DNA from: Streptomyces violascens
Lineage (GTDB): Bacteria > Actinomycetota > Actinomycetes > Streptomycetales > Streptomycetaceae
Length of the DNA: 64,000 bases
Direction: 5' to 3'
Assembly: GCF_014649955.1 (NCBI RefSeq)
Contig: NZ_BMUA01000001.1
Coordinates: 682,001 to 746,000, forward strand
A program made the position numbers and the translations under genes. The stretch's first letter is position 1, and each line of letters begins with the position of its first letter. Shown one piece after another: positions 40,581 to 49,148 of the stretch. The notes below the pieces were generated by a model. It had not been told where the DNA came from, did not search any database, and worked only from the letters and a program-made list of their open reading frames with translations.

Positions 40581-42056
40581 ATGCCCCCAGCGATACCCGC
40601 GGCCGCCGACCCGCCGCGCCCCCGCTTCTTCGTCGGGGTCCTCGCGTTCTGCGGTGTGGTCGTGGCCGTCATGCAGACGCTGGTGGTGCCACTCCTTCCG
40701 CATGTGCCCGCGCTGACCGGCAGCACCCCGGCCGCGGCGAGCTGGCTGGTCACGGTCACGCTGCTCACCGGGGCGGTCTTCACGCCGGTGCTCGGCCGGG
40801 CCGGCGACATGTACGGCAAGCGGCGGCTGCTGCTCGTCTCGCTCGGGGTGCTCACGGCGGGCTCGGTGATGTGCGCTTCGAGCTCGCACATCGGGGTCCT
40901 GATCGCGGGCCGCGCCCTGCAGGGGGCGGCGCTCGCGGTGATTCCGCTGGGCATCAGCGTCATGCGGGACGAGCTGCCGCCCGCGAAGGTGCTCTCGTCG
41001 GTGGCCCTGATGAGTTCGACCCTTGGCATCGGCGCGGCCGTGGGACTGCCGGTCGCGGCGCTGGTCGTCGAGCACTTCGACTGGCACAGCATGTTCTGGG
41101 CGTCTGCCGCGCTCGGCGTGCTCGACATCGCCCTGGTCCTGTGGTGCGTGCCGGAGTCGCCGCTGCGCTCGCGCGGCCGGTTCGACGCCGTGGGCGCGCT
41201 CGGCCTCTCGGCGGGGCTGGTCGCGGTGCTGCTCGCCATCACCCAGGGCGCCGACTGGGGCTGGACCTCGCCGCGCACCCTCGCGCTGCTCGGCGCGGCC
41301 GTGGTGATCTGGCCGCTGTGGGGCGCGTACGAGCTGCGCACCCGCTCGCCGCTGGTCGACCTGCGGGTCTCGGCGCGGCCCGCGGTGCTGCTCACCAATG
41401 TGGCGGCTCTGCTCATCGGCTTCGCCTTCTACGCCAACTCCCTGGTCACCGCGCAGATGGTGCAGGAGCCGAAGGCCACGGGGTACGGGCTCGGCGCGTC
41501 CATCGTGGTCAGCGGGCTCTGCCTGCTGCCGGGCGGGCTCGCGATGGTGGCGCTGTCCCCGGTGTCGGCCAGGATCTCGGCGAAGTACGGCCCGAAGGCC
41601 GCGCTCGCGCTCGCGGCCGCCGTCATGACGGTGGGCTACGGGGTGCGGTTCTTCACCAGCCACAGCCTGCCGCTGATCATCGCGGGGGCCACGGTGGTGG
41701 CCTGCGGCACCGCGATCGCGTACTCGGCGCTGCCCGCCCTGGTGATGCGCGCGGTCCCGGTGAGCGAGACGGGCGCCGCCAACGGGCTCAACACCCTGAT
41801 GCGCTCGGTCGGCCAGGCCTGTTGCAGCGCGGTGGTGGCCGCGGTCCTGGCGAACGTCACCTTCGAGGCCGGCGGGCACACCGCACCGACGCTGCACGCC
41901 TATCTCCTGGTGTTCCTGATCGCCGCCGGCGCGGCGCTTTCCGCGCTCGTCGCCACGCTGTTCCTGCCGGGCCGCGCCACCCCCGCCCCCGGTACCGTCG
42001 GGGCGGACCGTGCCGAGGGAGCGACGGGACGTACGACGGCCGAGGAGAGCGCATGA
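40581..42056 (+). CDS. MFS drug-efflux transporter (DHA2 type)
   Basis: 491 aa from ATG 40581 (CGGAG upstream). About fourteen membrane helices; motif A between helices 2 and 3 as GRAGDMYGKRRLL, and motif C-like glycine-rich stretch SSTLGIGAAVGLPVAALVVEH in helix 5 typical of drug/proton antiporters. The ATGA overlap with the following TetR gene means the pair is one operon with its own repressor, the usual layout for an inducible exporter. Substrate unknown. Confidence 0.92.
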   Translation: MPPAIPAAADPPRPRFFVGVLAFCGVVVAVMQTLVVPLLPHVPALTGSTPAAASWLVTVTLLTGAVFTPVLGRAGDMYGKRRLLLVSLGVLTAGSVMCASSSHIGVLIAGRALQGAALAVIPLGISVMRDELPPAKVLSSVALMSSTLGIGAAVGLPVAALVVEHFDWHSMFWASAALGVLDIALVLWCVPESPLRSRGRFDAVGALGLSAGLVAVLLAITQGADWGWTSPRTLALLGAAVVIWPLWGAYELRTRSPLVDLRVSARPAVLLTNVAALLIGFAFYANSLVTAQMVQEPKATGYGLGASIVVSGLCLLPGGLAMVALSPVSARISAKYGPKAALALAAAVMTVGYGVRFFTSHSLPLIIAGATVVACGTAIAYSALPALVMRAVPVSETGAANGLNTLMRSVGQACCSAVVAAVLANVTFEAGGHTAPTLHAYLLVFLIAAGAALSALVATLFLPGRATPAPGTVGADRAEGATGRTTAEESA

Positions 42057-42622
42057 CGGGGCAGCCGGCCACCGGCGGCGACACCGGGACGGGCAGGGAC
42101 GCGATCCTGCGGGCGGCCCGCCGGGCGTTCACGCTGCGCCCGTACGCGGAGGTCACGATGCGTTCGATCGCCGCCGACGCGGGGGTCAGCGCCTCACTCA
42201 TCGTCAAACGGTTCGGCAGCAAGGAGCGGCTCTTCCACACGGTCGCGGACTTCGAGCCCGCAGCCGACGCGCTGTTCGCGGCCCCCCTCGACGGGCTGGG
42301 CCGGCACATGGTCCTGACGATGGTGCGGATGCGGCGCGAGGATCAGGGGGATCCGCTGCTTCGCGCGGTGTTCTCGCTGGGGAACGTGGACGAACGGACA
42401 CTGCTGCGGGAGCGGTTCCGCGAGCAGGTCACGTCCCGGCTGGCCGGTCAACTGCGCGGCGGGGACAGCGAGTTGAGGGCCGAGTTGATCGCCGGTCTGC
42501 TCCTTGGCCTGGGCGCGACCCTCAGTCTGCACCGGCCGGGCGCCGGGGAACGCGCCACGCCCGAGCAGCTGGCGGATCTGTACGCGCCGGCTGTGCAGCG
42601 GATGATCACCGGCTCGGAGTGA
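42053..42622 (+). CDS. TetR-family transcriptional regulator
   Basis: 189 aa. HTH at about 15-62 (AILRAARRAFTLRPYAEVTMRSIAADAGVSASLIVKRFGSKERLF), followed by a helical ligand domain whose tail (about 150-185) carries ELIAGLLLGLGATLSLHRPG. Starts inside the MFS stop codon. Likely represses the efflux operon through the inverted repeat at 40.5 kb. Confidence 0.93.
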   Translation: MTGQPATGGDTGTGRDAILRAARRAFTLRPYAEVTMRSIAADAGVSASLIVKRFGSKERLFHTVADFEPAADALFAAPLDGLGRHMVLTMVRMRREDQGDPLLRAVFSLGNVDERTLLRERFREQVTSRLAGQLRGGDSELRAELIAGLLLGLGATLSLHRPGAGERATPEQLADLYAPAVQRMITGSE

Positions 42623-42640
42623 CCGAAACCGGATGTTCGG

Positions 42641-42832
42641 CTAGTCGTGAAGGGTGATGGCCTGCACCGGGCAGGCCCGGGCGGCTTCGCGGACCAGGGG
42701 GTCGCCGCCGCCGTCCTCGCGGCCGGGCAGCAGGGCGCTGAACCCGTCGTCGTCCTGGGTGAAGACGCTCGGGGCGGTCAGCGCGCACTGTCCCGCGCCG
42801 ATACAGACGTCCTTGTCGATGCCGATCCGCAT
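42641..42832 (-). CDS. [3Fe-4S] ferredoxin for the adjacent P450
   Basis: 63 aa from ATG 42832. Three Cys only: Cys10 and Cys16 in DVCIGAGQCALTAPSVF, and Cys54 in ACPVQAI, the [3Fe-4S] pattern of Streptomyces P450 ferredoxins (SuaB/SubB type). Carries electrons from a ferredoxin reductase to the P450. Follows the P450 gene by 31 bp on the same strand. No reductase gene is nearby. Confidence 0.93.
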   Translation of the reverse strand: MRIGIDKDVCIGAGQCALTAPSVFTQDDDGFSALLPGREDGGGDPLVREAARACPVQAITLHD

Positions 42833-42863
42833 GTGCGGCTCCTTTCCGTCGGTTTGTGTCGCG

Positions 42864-44096
42864 CTACCAGGCGACGGGGAGTTCGACCATGCCCTGGAGG
42901 GTGTCGCCCGGCTTGAACGGGATCTCGTCGGCGGGCACCGCCAGGCGCAGCCCGGGCAGCCGGTCGAAGAGGGAGCGCAGCGCGATCTCCATCTCCGCCC
43001 GCGCCAGGTTCTGGCCGAGGCACTGGTGGATGCCGAAGCCGAACGCGACATGGTGGCGGCTGGTGCGGTGCCAGTCCAGCTGGTCCGGGGCCTCGTAGCT
43101 GGCGTTGTCCCGGTTGATGATCGACGTCGAGAAGACGACGCCGTCGTCGGCGCGGATGGTCCGGCCGTCGATCTCGATGTCGTCCAGGGCCACCCTGAGC
43201 ATCCCGTCGGCGATCGACAGATAGCGCAGGAGTTCCTCGACCGCGGCCGGCATGAGCGCCGCATCGGAGCGCAGCTCGGCCAGCCGGTCCGGGTGCTGGA
43301 GGAGTGTGAACGTACCCAGCGAGATCATGTTGGCGGTGGTCTCGTGGCCCGCCACCAGCAGGATGGTGGCGAAATCGACCAGTTCCTGGTGGTCAAGGGT
43401 CCCTTCGTTCAGGCGCTGCTCGATGAGTTCGTCGAGCAGTCCGTCGCCGCGTTCCTTCTGTTTGCGGTCGATGAGCCGGACGAAGTAGTCCTCCAGCGCG
43501 TCGCGGGCCGCCTCCACGTCGGCGGTCTCCGGCCCGCGCAGGAGCTTGCGGGACTGGTCCTCGAAGAAGTCGTGGTCCTCGTAGGGGACGCCGAGCAGCG
43601 CACAGATGACCATCGACGGCACGGGCAGCGCGAAGGCGCCGACCAGGTCTGCGGGCGGCCCCTGCTCGATCATCCGGTCGAGCAGTTCGTCCACGGTCCG
43701 CTGGATCTGCGGCCGCAGCGAGGCGGTGCGCTTGAGGGTGAAGCTGGGGATGAGCATCCGGCGCTGCGCCGCGTGCTCGGGGTCGTCGATTCCGAGCAGT
43801 GCCGTGCGGCGCCTGCGGATCCCGGCGAAGCGGGCCGTCGGCGACGGGAAGGCCAGGTTCTCGCGGTTGGAGGAGAGCCGCGGGTCGGCGAGCAGGGCGC
43901 GCGCCTCGGCGAGCCCGGTGACCATCCACACGGTGCGGCCGTCGTAGAGCTGGACGCGGGCGAGCGGGCGCTCGTCGCGCAGCGGCTGATATGCGGTGGG
44001 CGGGTGGTAGGGGCAGCTGCGGTCCTGTGGGAAGGCGACACTGCCGGTGTCGGTGGCGGAGTGGTCCGTGTTGACGCTGGTGTTGCTGCCTGTCAT
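42864..44096 (-). CDS. Cytochrome P450, CYP105-like
   Basis: 410 aa from ATG 44096; an upstream ATG at 44138 is possible. CYP105 hallmarks: N-terminal FPQDRSCPYHPPTAYQPL, substrate-loop RENLAFPSPT, I-helix LLVAGHETTANM, ExxR in EELLRYL, and heme loop FGFGIHQCLGQNLARAEM with the Cys ligand near 357. CYP105s hydroxylate varied xenobiotics and secondary metabolites. Forms an operon with the ferredoxin gene downstream. Confidence 0.95.
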   Translation of the reverse strand: MTGSNTSVNTDHSATDTGSVAFPQDRSCPYHPPTAYQPLRDERPLARVQLYDGRTVWMVTGLAEARALLADPRLSSNRENLAFPSPTARFAGIRRRRTALLGIDDPEHAAQRRMLIPSFTLKRTASLRPQIQRTVDELLDRMIEQGPPADLVGAFALPVPSMVICALLGVPYEDHDFFEDQSRKLLRGPETADVEAARDALEDYFVRLIDRKQKERGDGLLDELIEQRLNEGTLDHQELVDFATILLVAGHETTANMISLGTFTLLQHPDRLAELRSDAALMPAAVEELLRYLSIADGMLRVALDDIEIDGRTIRADDGVVFSTSIINRDNASYEAPDQLDWHRTSRHHVAFGFGIHQCLGQNLARAEMEIALRSLFDRLPGLRLAVPADEIPFKPGDTLQGMVELPVAW

Positions 44097-44161
44097 GTAG
44101 ACCTCGCAAGCGAAGGGTTCCGTCTTGCCGATCTCCACTACATGCCTCGGGCACCTATGAC

Positions 44162-44200
44162 GTCTACATGTTCTTCGGCCGAATCCCTACCTTCGGCCGA
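44162..44200. promoter_or_regulatory. Repeat block between divergent P450 and CtaG-like genes
   Basis: GTCTACATG at 44162-44170 is the inverse of the sequence around the P450 start codon (44094-44102), and CTTCGGCCGA is repeated at 44073+100 (44173-44182) and 44191-44200 with an 18-bp period; each copy contains a TCGGCCGA palindrome. Possible regulator sites; no known consensus. Confidence 0.3.
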
Positions 44201-44293
44201 GCACGCGGGGGCCGGTGCGAGGGTCCCGGCCCGGCGGGGCTAGCGTGTGGGCGGCCCGTCGTACGTCACGGGCCGGTGAGGAGACCGAGCCGG

Positions 44294-45295
44294 ATGTCCG
44301 GTATGACGCTGAGCGAGGCGACGGGCGGCCTGCCCGAGCTGACGACGGGGCGGCTGCTGTCGGTGTGGGAGCCGGACGCGGCGGCGCTCCTTGTGATCGT
44401 CGTCCTGGGCGGCCTGTACGGCTGGGGCGTGCTGCGGCTGCGCCGCCGGGGCGAGCGCTGGCCGCTGCCCCGCGGTCTGGCCTTCGCGTTCCTCGGCCTC
44501 GGCAGCCTGGCCGTCGCCACGATGTCCGCGCTCGCGGTGTACGACACCGAGCTGTTCTGGCCGGCCGCCGTGCAGAACGTCCTGCTCGACCTGGTCGCGC
44601 CGCTCGGCCTCGCGCTCGGCGACCCGCTGCGGCTCGGGGTGCTCGCGCTGCCCGAGCGCGGGGCAGGGCGCCTGAAGGCCGCGATGACCGGGCGCCTGGT
44701 CAGGTTCCTCACCTTCCCGCTGGTCAGCACCGTCCTGGTGCTCGCCTCCGAGCTGTGCATCTACTTCACGCCGTACTTCGAGAGCGCGCTGCGGCACGGC
44801 CCGCTGCACGAGCTGATGTACCTCCAGCTGCTGCTCGCCGGGAGCCTGTTCGTGCTGCCGGTGCTCACCCGCGAGGAGGCGCTGCCCGCCTGGTGCAGCC
44901 ACCCGGTGCGGGCCGCGCTCGTCTTCGTCGACGGCCTGATCGACGCCGTGCCCGGCATCGTGGTGATGACCCACAGCACCCTGATCGCGGGCGCCTGGTA
45001 CCTCCATCACGCACCCGCCTGGGCACCCGACGTCCACCGCGACCAGCAAATCGGCGGCGGCGCGATGATCACCATCGCCGAGCTGGTGTCGTTGCCGTTC
45101 CTGCTGGCGATCCTGGTGCAGTGGTCCCGCGCCGACCGCGCCCAGCGCGTGGTGCTCGACCGCCGCCTGGACGCGGAACTGGCTCCGGCCGCCCCGGTGG
45201 AGGGACGGCCGGAGGACACCGAGCTCGTACGGCCCTGGTGGGAGACCGACGGCGGAACGGTCGGGCAGCGGATGCGTCGACGGCCCGGCGACTGA
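44294..45295 (+). CDS. CtaG/Caa3-type cytochrome c oxidase assembly-like membrane protein
   Basis: 333 aa from ATG 44294. Seven or so membrane helices with conserved His/Asp positions characteristic of the Caa3_CtaG family: ALAVYDTELFWPAAVQNVLLDLVAPLGLALGDPLRL, ELMYLQLLLAGSLFVLPVL, DAVPGIVVMTHSTLI and WYLHHAPAW. The family is linked to copper delivery to the caa3 oxidase, though isolated actinobacterial copies have unknown roles. Ends 4 bp before the convergent next gene. Confidence 0.88.
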   Translation: MSGMTLSEATGGLPELTTGRLLSVWEPDAAALLVIVVLGGLYGWGVLRLRRRGERWPLPRGLAFAFLGLGSLAVATMSALAVYDTELFWPAAVQNVLLDLVAPLGLALGDPLRLGVLALPERGAGRLKAAMTGRLVRFLTFPLVSTVLVLASELCIYFTPYFESALRHGPLHELMYLQLLLAGSLFVLPVLTREEALPAWCSHPVRAALVFVDGLIDAVPGIVVMTHSTLIAGAWYLHHAPAWAPDVHRDQQIGGGAMITIAELVSLPFLLAILVQWSRADRAQRVVLDRRLDAELAPAAPVEGRPEDTELVRPWWETDGGTVGQRMRRRPGD

Positions 45296-45299
45296 GCTG

Positions 45300-45734
45300 T
45301 CAGTGCCGGTCGCGGCGCCTGCGCAGCCGGCTCACGATGAACCAGATCACGAACACGACGAACGCGATGAAGAGGATCACCAGGATCAGCAGGAAGATCC
45401 CGAGCTTCTTGAAGAAGCTGCTCTTCTTTTTCTTGGACTTGCTGGACTTCTTGGACTTCTCGCTGCTCTTCGACACGAGGACGCTCGACTTGCCCGCGAC
45501 GGTGTGACGGCCTGCCTGCCCCGCCGCCTGGTCCGGCCGCGCCACGTCCCCTACGGAGGCGGCCTGTTGGGCCGTCGAGGCCACGACCGTGGTCCGGGGC
45601 GCGGCCTCGGCCGTGACCGGTCCCGCCACCAGGGCGGTGCCCAGCAGCAGGGCGAGCAGCACGGCGGCGCGGCGCAGTGGGCCCCGGCCGGTCCTCGAAG
45701 CGGTCGTGGAGTGCGGTGCGTTCATGGTTGTCAT
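45300..45734 (-). CDS. Small membrane protein with Ser/Lys-rich segment
   Basis: 144 aa from ATG 45734, or ATG 45725, which has the better ribosome site. Cleavable signal peptide (to about 45), a short Ala/Thr/Val region, then a Ser/Lys run around 88-106 followed directly by a membrane helix (IFLLILVILFIAFVVFVIWFIV) and an Arg-rich end. The Lys-rich stretch would sit at the outer membrane surface. No family recognised. Confidence 0.65.
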   Translation of the reverse strand: MTTMNAPHSTTASRTGRGPLRRAAVLLALLLGTALVAGPVTAEAAPRTTVVASTAQQAASVGDVARPDQAAGQAGRHTVAGKSSVLVSKSSEKSKKSSKSKKKKSSFFKKLGIFLLILVILFIAFVVFVIWFIVSRLRRRRDRH

Positions 45735-45823
45735 CCCCCAGGGAAGCTCGGTGCGGCTGACCCGCCGCACGCTGTCTGTATCTGTACCGGCTGTATCTGC
45801 ACCGGATGCGAGATCGGTACGCC

Positions 45824-46594
45824 TCAGCTGTGCGCCGCGACGCCCGCCGTCGTCTCGACCTCGATGAGCGAGGCGCTGTGGCGCTCCGCCTCGAACGCGG
45901 CGAGCCCGCCCCGCAGGCCGAACAGGCGCTTGGCGAGCAGGATGTAGAGGACCGCGAGGATGTTGATCGTCAAAGTGGCGATCTTCACCCAGCTGATCTT
46001 CTCGGTGAGCTCGTAGATCTCCAGGGGCAGGAACATCGCCGTGGCGACGACGGTGAGGTACTCGGCCCACCGCTTGGCCCGCCACAGGCCGACGCCCTCG
46101 ACGATCTCGATCAGCGCGTACACGAGCAGCGCCACCGCGACGATCAGCAGGGTGGAGTGCTTGTAGTCGAAGGTCTTCTGGATGGTGCCGACGACCGGCG
46201 AGTGGTCCAGGTCGTAGTGGAAGTGGCGGAAGACCGGCCGGAACACGTCCAGGTACTCGTCGAAGAACCGGCGCACCGAGTCCTGGCTGTTGCTGAACTT
46301 CCACACCGCGAGCGCCACAAGGACGATGAAGACGCCGCGCACGGCCCGCTCGACGGCCAGGAAGCGCAGGATGAACAGATCGCGCAGGACCTTGCCGCGC
46401 GGCACCAGCGGCGCCTCGTCGGCCGGGCCGGAACCGTGCGGGGCGCCCAGGGCGAAGTCACCGCAGCGCAGACAGCGCCAGGCCTCGCCGAGACCGGTGT
46501 CGGCCCGCAACCGGTCGCGCAGCACGTCCTCCTGCGGCGCGTACGTCACATGGCCGCGGCGCGCACAGGTGCGCCGGTCCCAGTCGATCTTCAT
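45824..46594 (-). CDS. DUF2127-family membrane protein
   Basis: 256 aa from ATG 46594 (GGGAGGAAG upstream). N-terminal cytoplasmic part has a Cys-x-x-Cys (WRCLRCGDF) and a lone Cys-His (CARRGH) that could bind zinc. Four membrane helices occupy about 75-235, with the DUF2127 pattern LRFLAVERAVRGVFIVLVALAVWKF, YALIEIVEGVGLWRAKRWAEYLTVVATAMFLPLEIYEL. Function unknown. The zinc-like N-terminal extension is not part of the minimal family. Confidence 0.82.
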   Translation of the reverse strand: MKIDWDRRTCARRGHVTYAPQEDVLRDRLRADTGLGEAWRCLRCGDFALGAPHGSGPADEAPLVPRGKVLRDLFILRFLAVERAVRGVFIVLVALAVWKFSNSQDSVRRFFDEYLDVFRPVFRHFHYDLDHSPVVGTIQKTFDYKHSTLLIVAVALLVYALIEIVEGVGLWRAKRWAEYLTVVATAMFLPLEIYELTEKISWVKIATLTINILAVLYILLAKRLFGLRGGLAAFEAERHSASLIEVETTAGVAAHS

Positions 46595-46723
46595 GCTCTT
46601 CCTCCCGTGAGGCCCACGACGCGCGTGGGCCGGTGTACTCACAGGGACCGTAGTGGACTCTTGTCGTGGACTTGCCACGCGGGTCCGGGTTCCTGCCGCC
46701 TCCGTCCTGCTAAGGAGACGAGA

Positions 46724-46732
46724 ATGCGCTGA
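46724..46732 (+). other. Two-codon upstream ORF (ATG CGC TGA)
   Basis: AAGGAG (46712-46717) has optimal six-base spacing to ATG 46724, which is followed by CGC and TGA; the TGA shares its A with the ATG (46732) of the DUF1275 gene. Ribosomes should read Met-Arg, stop and restart on the overlapping ATG, making the real gene dependent on reinitiation. Confidence 0.45.
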
Positions 46733-47379
46733 TGAGTTCCGCGATCACGACAACTTCTGCCGCCCGGTCCGACGAAAAGTTCCTCCTGGTCCTTTCCGCG
46801 GCTTCCGGAGCCACCGACGCGTTCGCGTTCCTCTGTCTGGGGAAAGTGTTCGCGGGGGTCATGACCGGCAACCTCGTCCTGGTCGGCGCATCGGTGGGCG
46901 CCGGGGACCGCGAGGCGGTTCCCCGCGCCCTGACCGCGCTGCTCGGGTACGCCCTCGGCTCGGCCGGGGCCGCCCTCGCGGCCGGCCGCCTCGCGCCCCG
47001 GCTGCTGCTCGCGGCCCAGACCGTACTGCTGACGCTGGCGGCGGCCGGCTGGGCGCTGGGGCTCGGGCGCTCGCTCGGCCCGCAGCTGGTGCTGCTGCTC
47101 GCGGCGGCCCTTGCGATGGGGGTGCAGGCACGGGCGTGGGGCACCCCGACCACGTACTTCACCGGTACGTTCACGGGGCTCGCGGGGCGGCTCGCGAAGC
47201 GGGAGGCGCGGGACGCGGACCACTGGGTGGCGGGGCGCCTGGCGGCCGTCGTGGCGGGGGCGGCCGCCACGTCCCTGGTCGAGCAGTGCTCGGCCTCCGC
47301 CGCGGGCGCGGCCGGGGCCGTGCTCTGCGCGGCCGCCCTCGCGCTCCGGCCGGGCCAATCGGCTTCCACGCAGGCCTAG
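46732..47379 (+). CDS. DUF1275/YoaK-family membrane protein
   Basis: 215 aa with about six membrane helices. Family pattern: LSAASGATDAFAFLCLGKVFAGVMTGNLVLVGASVG near the N-terminus and GVQARAWGTPTTYFTGTFTGL mid-protein, the latter matching the family motif for T-N-T/F-TG helices. Function unknown; some homologues are thought to be transporters. Translation seems to depend on the two-codon upstream ORF. Confidence 0.88.
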   Translation: MSSAITTTSAARSDEKFLLVLSAASGATDAFAFLCLGKVFAGVMTGNLVLVGASVGAGDREAVPRALTALLGYALGSAGAALAAGRLAPRLLLAAQTVLLTLAAAGWALGLGRSLGPQLVLLLAAALAMGVQARAWGTPTTYFTGTFTGLAGRLAKREARDADHWVAGRLAAVVAGAAATSLVEQCSASAAGAAGAVLCAAALALRPGQSASTQA

Positions 47380-47513
47380 TCGGCGGGCTGGACAGGGGGG
47401 CGCCCGGGCGCCGCTCGTGCACCGTCCGGTCGATGCCGCGGGAAGCCGGTCGATCGCCCCGTTCGCATATGCCCGGCGGTAATCCCCGCTCACGACAGGC
47501 GAAACCGCTCGCC

Positions 47514-47529
47514 TTTGGCATATGCCAAA
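47514..47529. promoter_or_regulatory. Perfect 16-bp palindrome upstream of the PAS-SpoIIE gene
   Basis: TTTGGCATATGCCAAA is fully self-complementary and lies 117 bp before the phosphatase start; a half-copy GCATATGCC stands at 47465-47473. The 266-bp gap 47380-47645 has no supported ORF. Strong candidate operator for a dimeric regulator. Confidence 0.6.
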
Positions 47530-47645
47530 AGCACCACCGTATCGAGTGTTGCCAAATCCCTTACGGGGCATCGCTCCCTGTGCAACAGTCGTTACCGGTC
47601 CACTTCATCAGACCAGGCTCTACCGCGGCCGCATCGGAGAACGTC

Positions 47646-49079
47646 ATGCCGTCCCATCTGTTCGCGGACCGTCCCGCGCCACAACCGCCCGAGCGGGGCA
47701 CGGTCGACGCACTGATCACGCAGACCCGTCGGCTGCGCGGGGGCGTGGACGCGGTGCGCCGCGACGCGCTCGTGGACGACGACGACCCGCAGGGCCGCTG
47801 GCAGCGCGCCCTGTGCGATCTGGCGGTCCATCAACTCGACGACCTGGGCTCGCACTTGGACCAGTTGCGCGAGGGCCTGAGCGCCGAGGAGGAGGACGCG
47901 GCAGCCCTCGCCGTCGAGAGCGCGTTCAGCGACGATCCGGGCGCCGGCACCCTGCTCAGCCGGGTCGGCAGCGCCGAATGGAACCTGCTGACCGACGCGG
48001 TGAGCTGGTCCGAGGAGCTCTTCCAGATCTTCGGGCGCCCCCCCGAGAGCGGCGGCATGTCCCTCGACGAGCTGCCCACCATGGTGTTCGCCGACGACCA
48101 GGCCCTGCTCACCTCGATGGTGACGGGCGCCCTGGTGGACGGCCGCCCGATCGACGGGGAGTTCCGGATCGTACGGACCGACGGCCGGGTCCGCACGCTC
48201 CACATGATGGGCGAACCGGTGCTCGACGCCGACGGCTGCACCGCTTCGATGTGGGCCGTCCTGCGCGACGTGAGCGAGCTGCGGAGCAGTCAGCGAGCCG
48301 TGCGGGAGAGCCGCGACTGTCTGCAGCGCCAACGCCACATCGCCCAGACCGAGCACCGGCTCGCGGTCGAGCTGCAGGAAGCCGTACTGCCCCCGTGGCG
48401 CGGCTCTCTGCGGCTCCCGCAGGGCGGCCCCGGCGCGCTCGACATCGCCGCGCACTATCTGCCGTCCTCCTCCAGCGCCCTCATCGGCGGCGACTGGTAC
48501 GACGCGCTCGGACTCCCCGACGGCACCTCTTTACTGACCGTCGGCGACCTCACGGGTCACGGGGTGACGGCGACCGGCGCCATGGCGATGCTGCTCGGCG
48601 CGCTGCGTGGAATGGCCGTCGCGGGCATCGGCCCCGGCCCCCTGATGGGCCACCTCAACCAGCTTCTGGAGACGACCGTGCAGCCCGCCCTGGGCAGCGC
48701 GGTCTGCTGTCGTTACGAACCCGCCGGGCGCAGGCTCACCTGGTCCCAGGCCGGCCACCCCGCCCCGCTGCTGTTCCGCGACGGGACGGGACGGGCGCTG
48801 AGCGCACCGGAGGGGGTGCTGCTCGGCGCCACCCACGGGGCGTCCTACGGCCAGGCCGAGGTCACGCTCCAGGCGGGCGACCTGCTCGTCCTCGGCACCG
48901 ACGGGCTGACCCGGCGGAGTGCGTCCGAGGCGTCACAGCCGCGTCGGCTGCTCGAACTCGCCCCGCTCTTCGACGGCGGCCGCACAGCCCAGGACTGCGT
49001 GCGGATGATCGTCGAGGAGTTCGGCGAGCACGAGCGCGAGGACGACGCCTGTGTGCTGGTGGCCCGCATCGGGTCCTGA
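47646..49079 (+). CDS. PAS-domain PP2C/SpoIIE-type serine phosphatase
   Basis: 477 aa from ATG 47646. Residues 1-95 helical; PAS fold about 105-215 (WNLLTDAVSWSEELFQIFG, EFRIVRTDGRVRTLHMMGEPVLD); short coiled linker; SpoIIE/RsbU phosphatase about 245-475 with metal-binding Asp in LIGGDWYDALGL, VGDLTGHGVTATGAMAMLLGALRG, LGTDGLTRR and EREDDACVLVARI. Such proteins dephosphorylate anti-anti-sigma factors in response to a PAS signal. No anti-sigma partner gene lies beside it. Confidence 0.93.
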   Translation: MPSHLFADRPAPQPPERGTVDALITQTRRLRGGVDAVRRDALVDDDDPQGRWQRALCDLAVHQLDDLGSHLDQLREGLSAEEEDAAALAVESAFSDDPGAGTLLSRVGSAEWNLLTDAVSWSEELFQIFGRPPESGGMSLDELPTMVFADDQALLTSMVTGALVDGRPIDGEFRIVRTDGRVRTLHMMGEPVLDADGCTASMWAVLRDVSELRSSQRAVRESRDCLQRQRHIAQTEHRLAVELQEAVLPPWRGSLRLPQGGPGALDIAAHYLPSSSSALIGGDWYDALGLPDGTSLLTVGDLTGHGVTATGAMAMLLGALRGMAVAGIGPGPLMGHLNQLLETTVQPALGSAVCCRYEPAGRRLTWSQAGHPAPLLFRDGTGRALSAPEGVLLGATHGASYGQAEVTLQAGDLLVLGTDGLTRRSASEASQPRRLLELAPLFDGGRTAQDCVRMIVEEFGEHEREDDACVLVARIGS

Positions 49080-49115
49080 CGCACAGGCGGCGGAGAAACG
49101 GCCCGAGGGGGGCTC

Positions 49116-49146
49116 GGGGGTTGTACGTGTCCGGCGTACAACCCCC
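49116..49146. terminator. Bidirectional terminator, 12-bp perfect stem
   Basis: GGGGGTTGTACG and CGTACAACCCCC pair perfectly with a 7-nt loop, between the convergent phosphatase (stop 49079) and NsdA-like gene (stop 49149), followed by TTCT on the plus strand. Confidence 0.85.
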
Positions 49147-49148
49147 TT

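Noticed and set aside
44157..44243. 28-codon plus-strand frame starting at ATG 44157
   Set aside because: No ribosome site, lies in the regulatory gap between divergent genes and shows no conserved motif.
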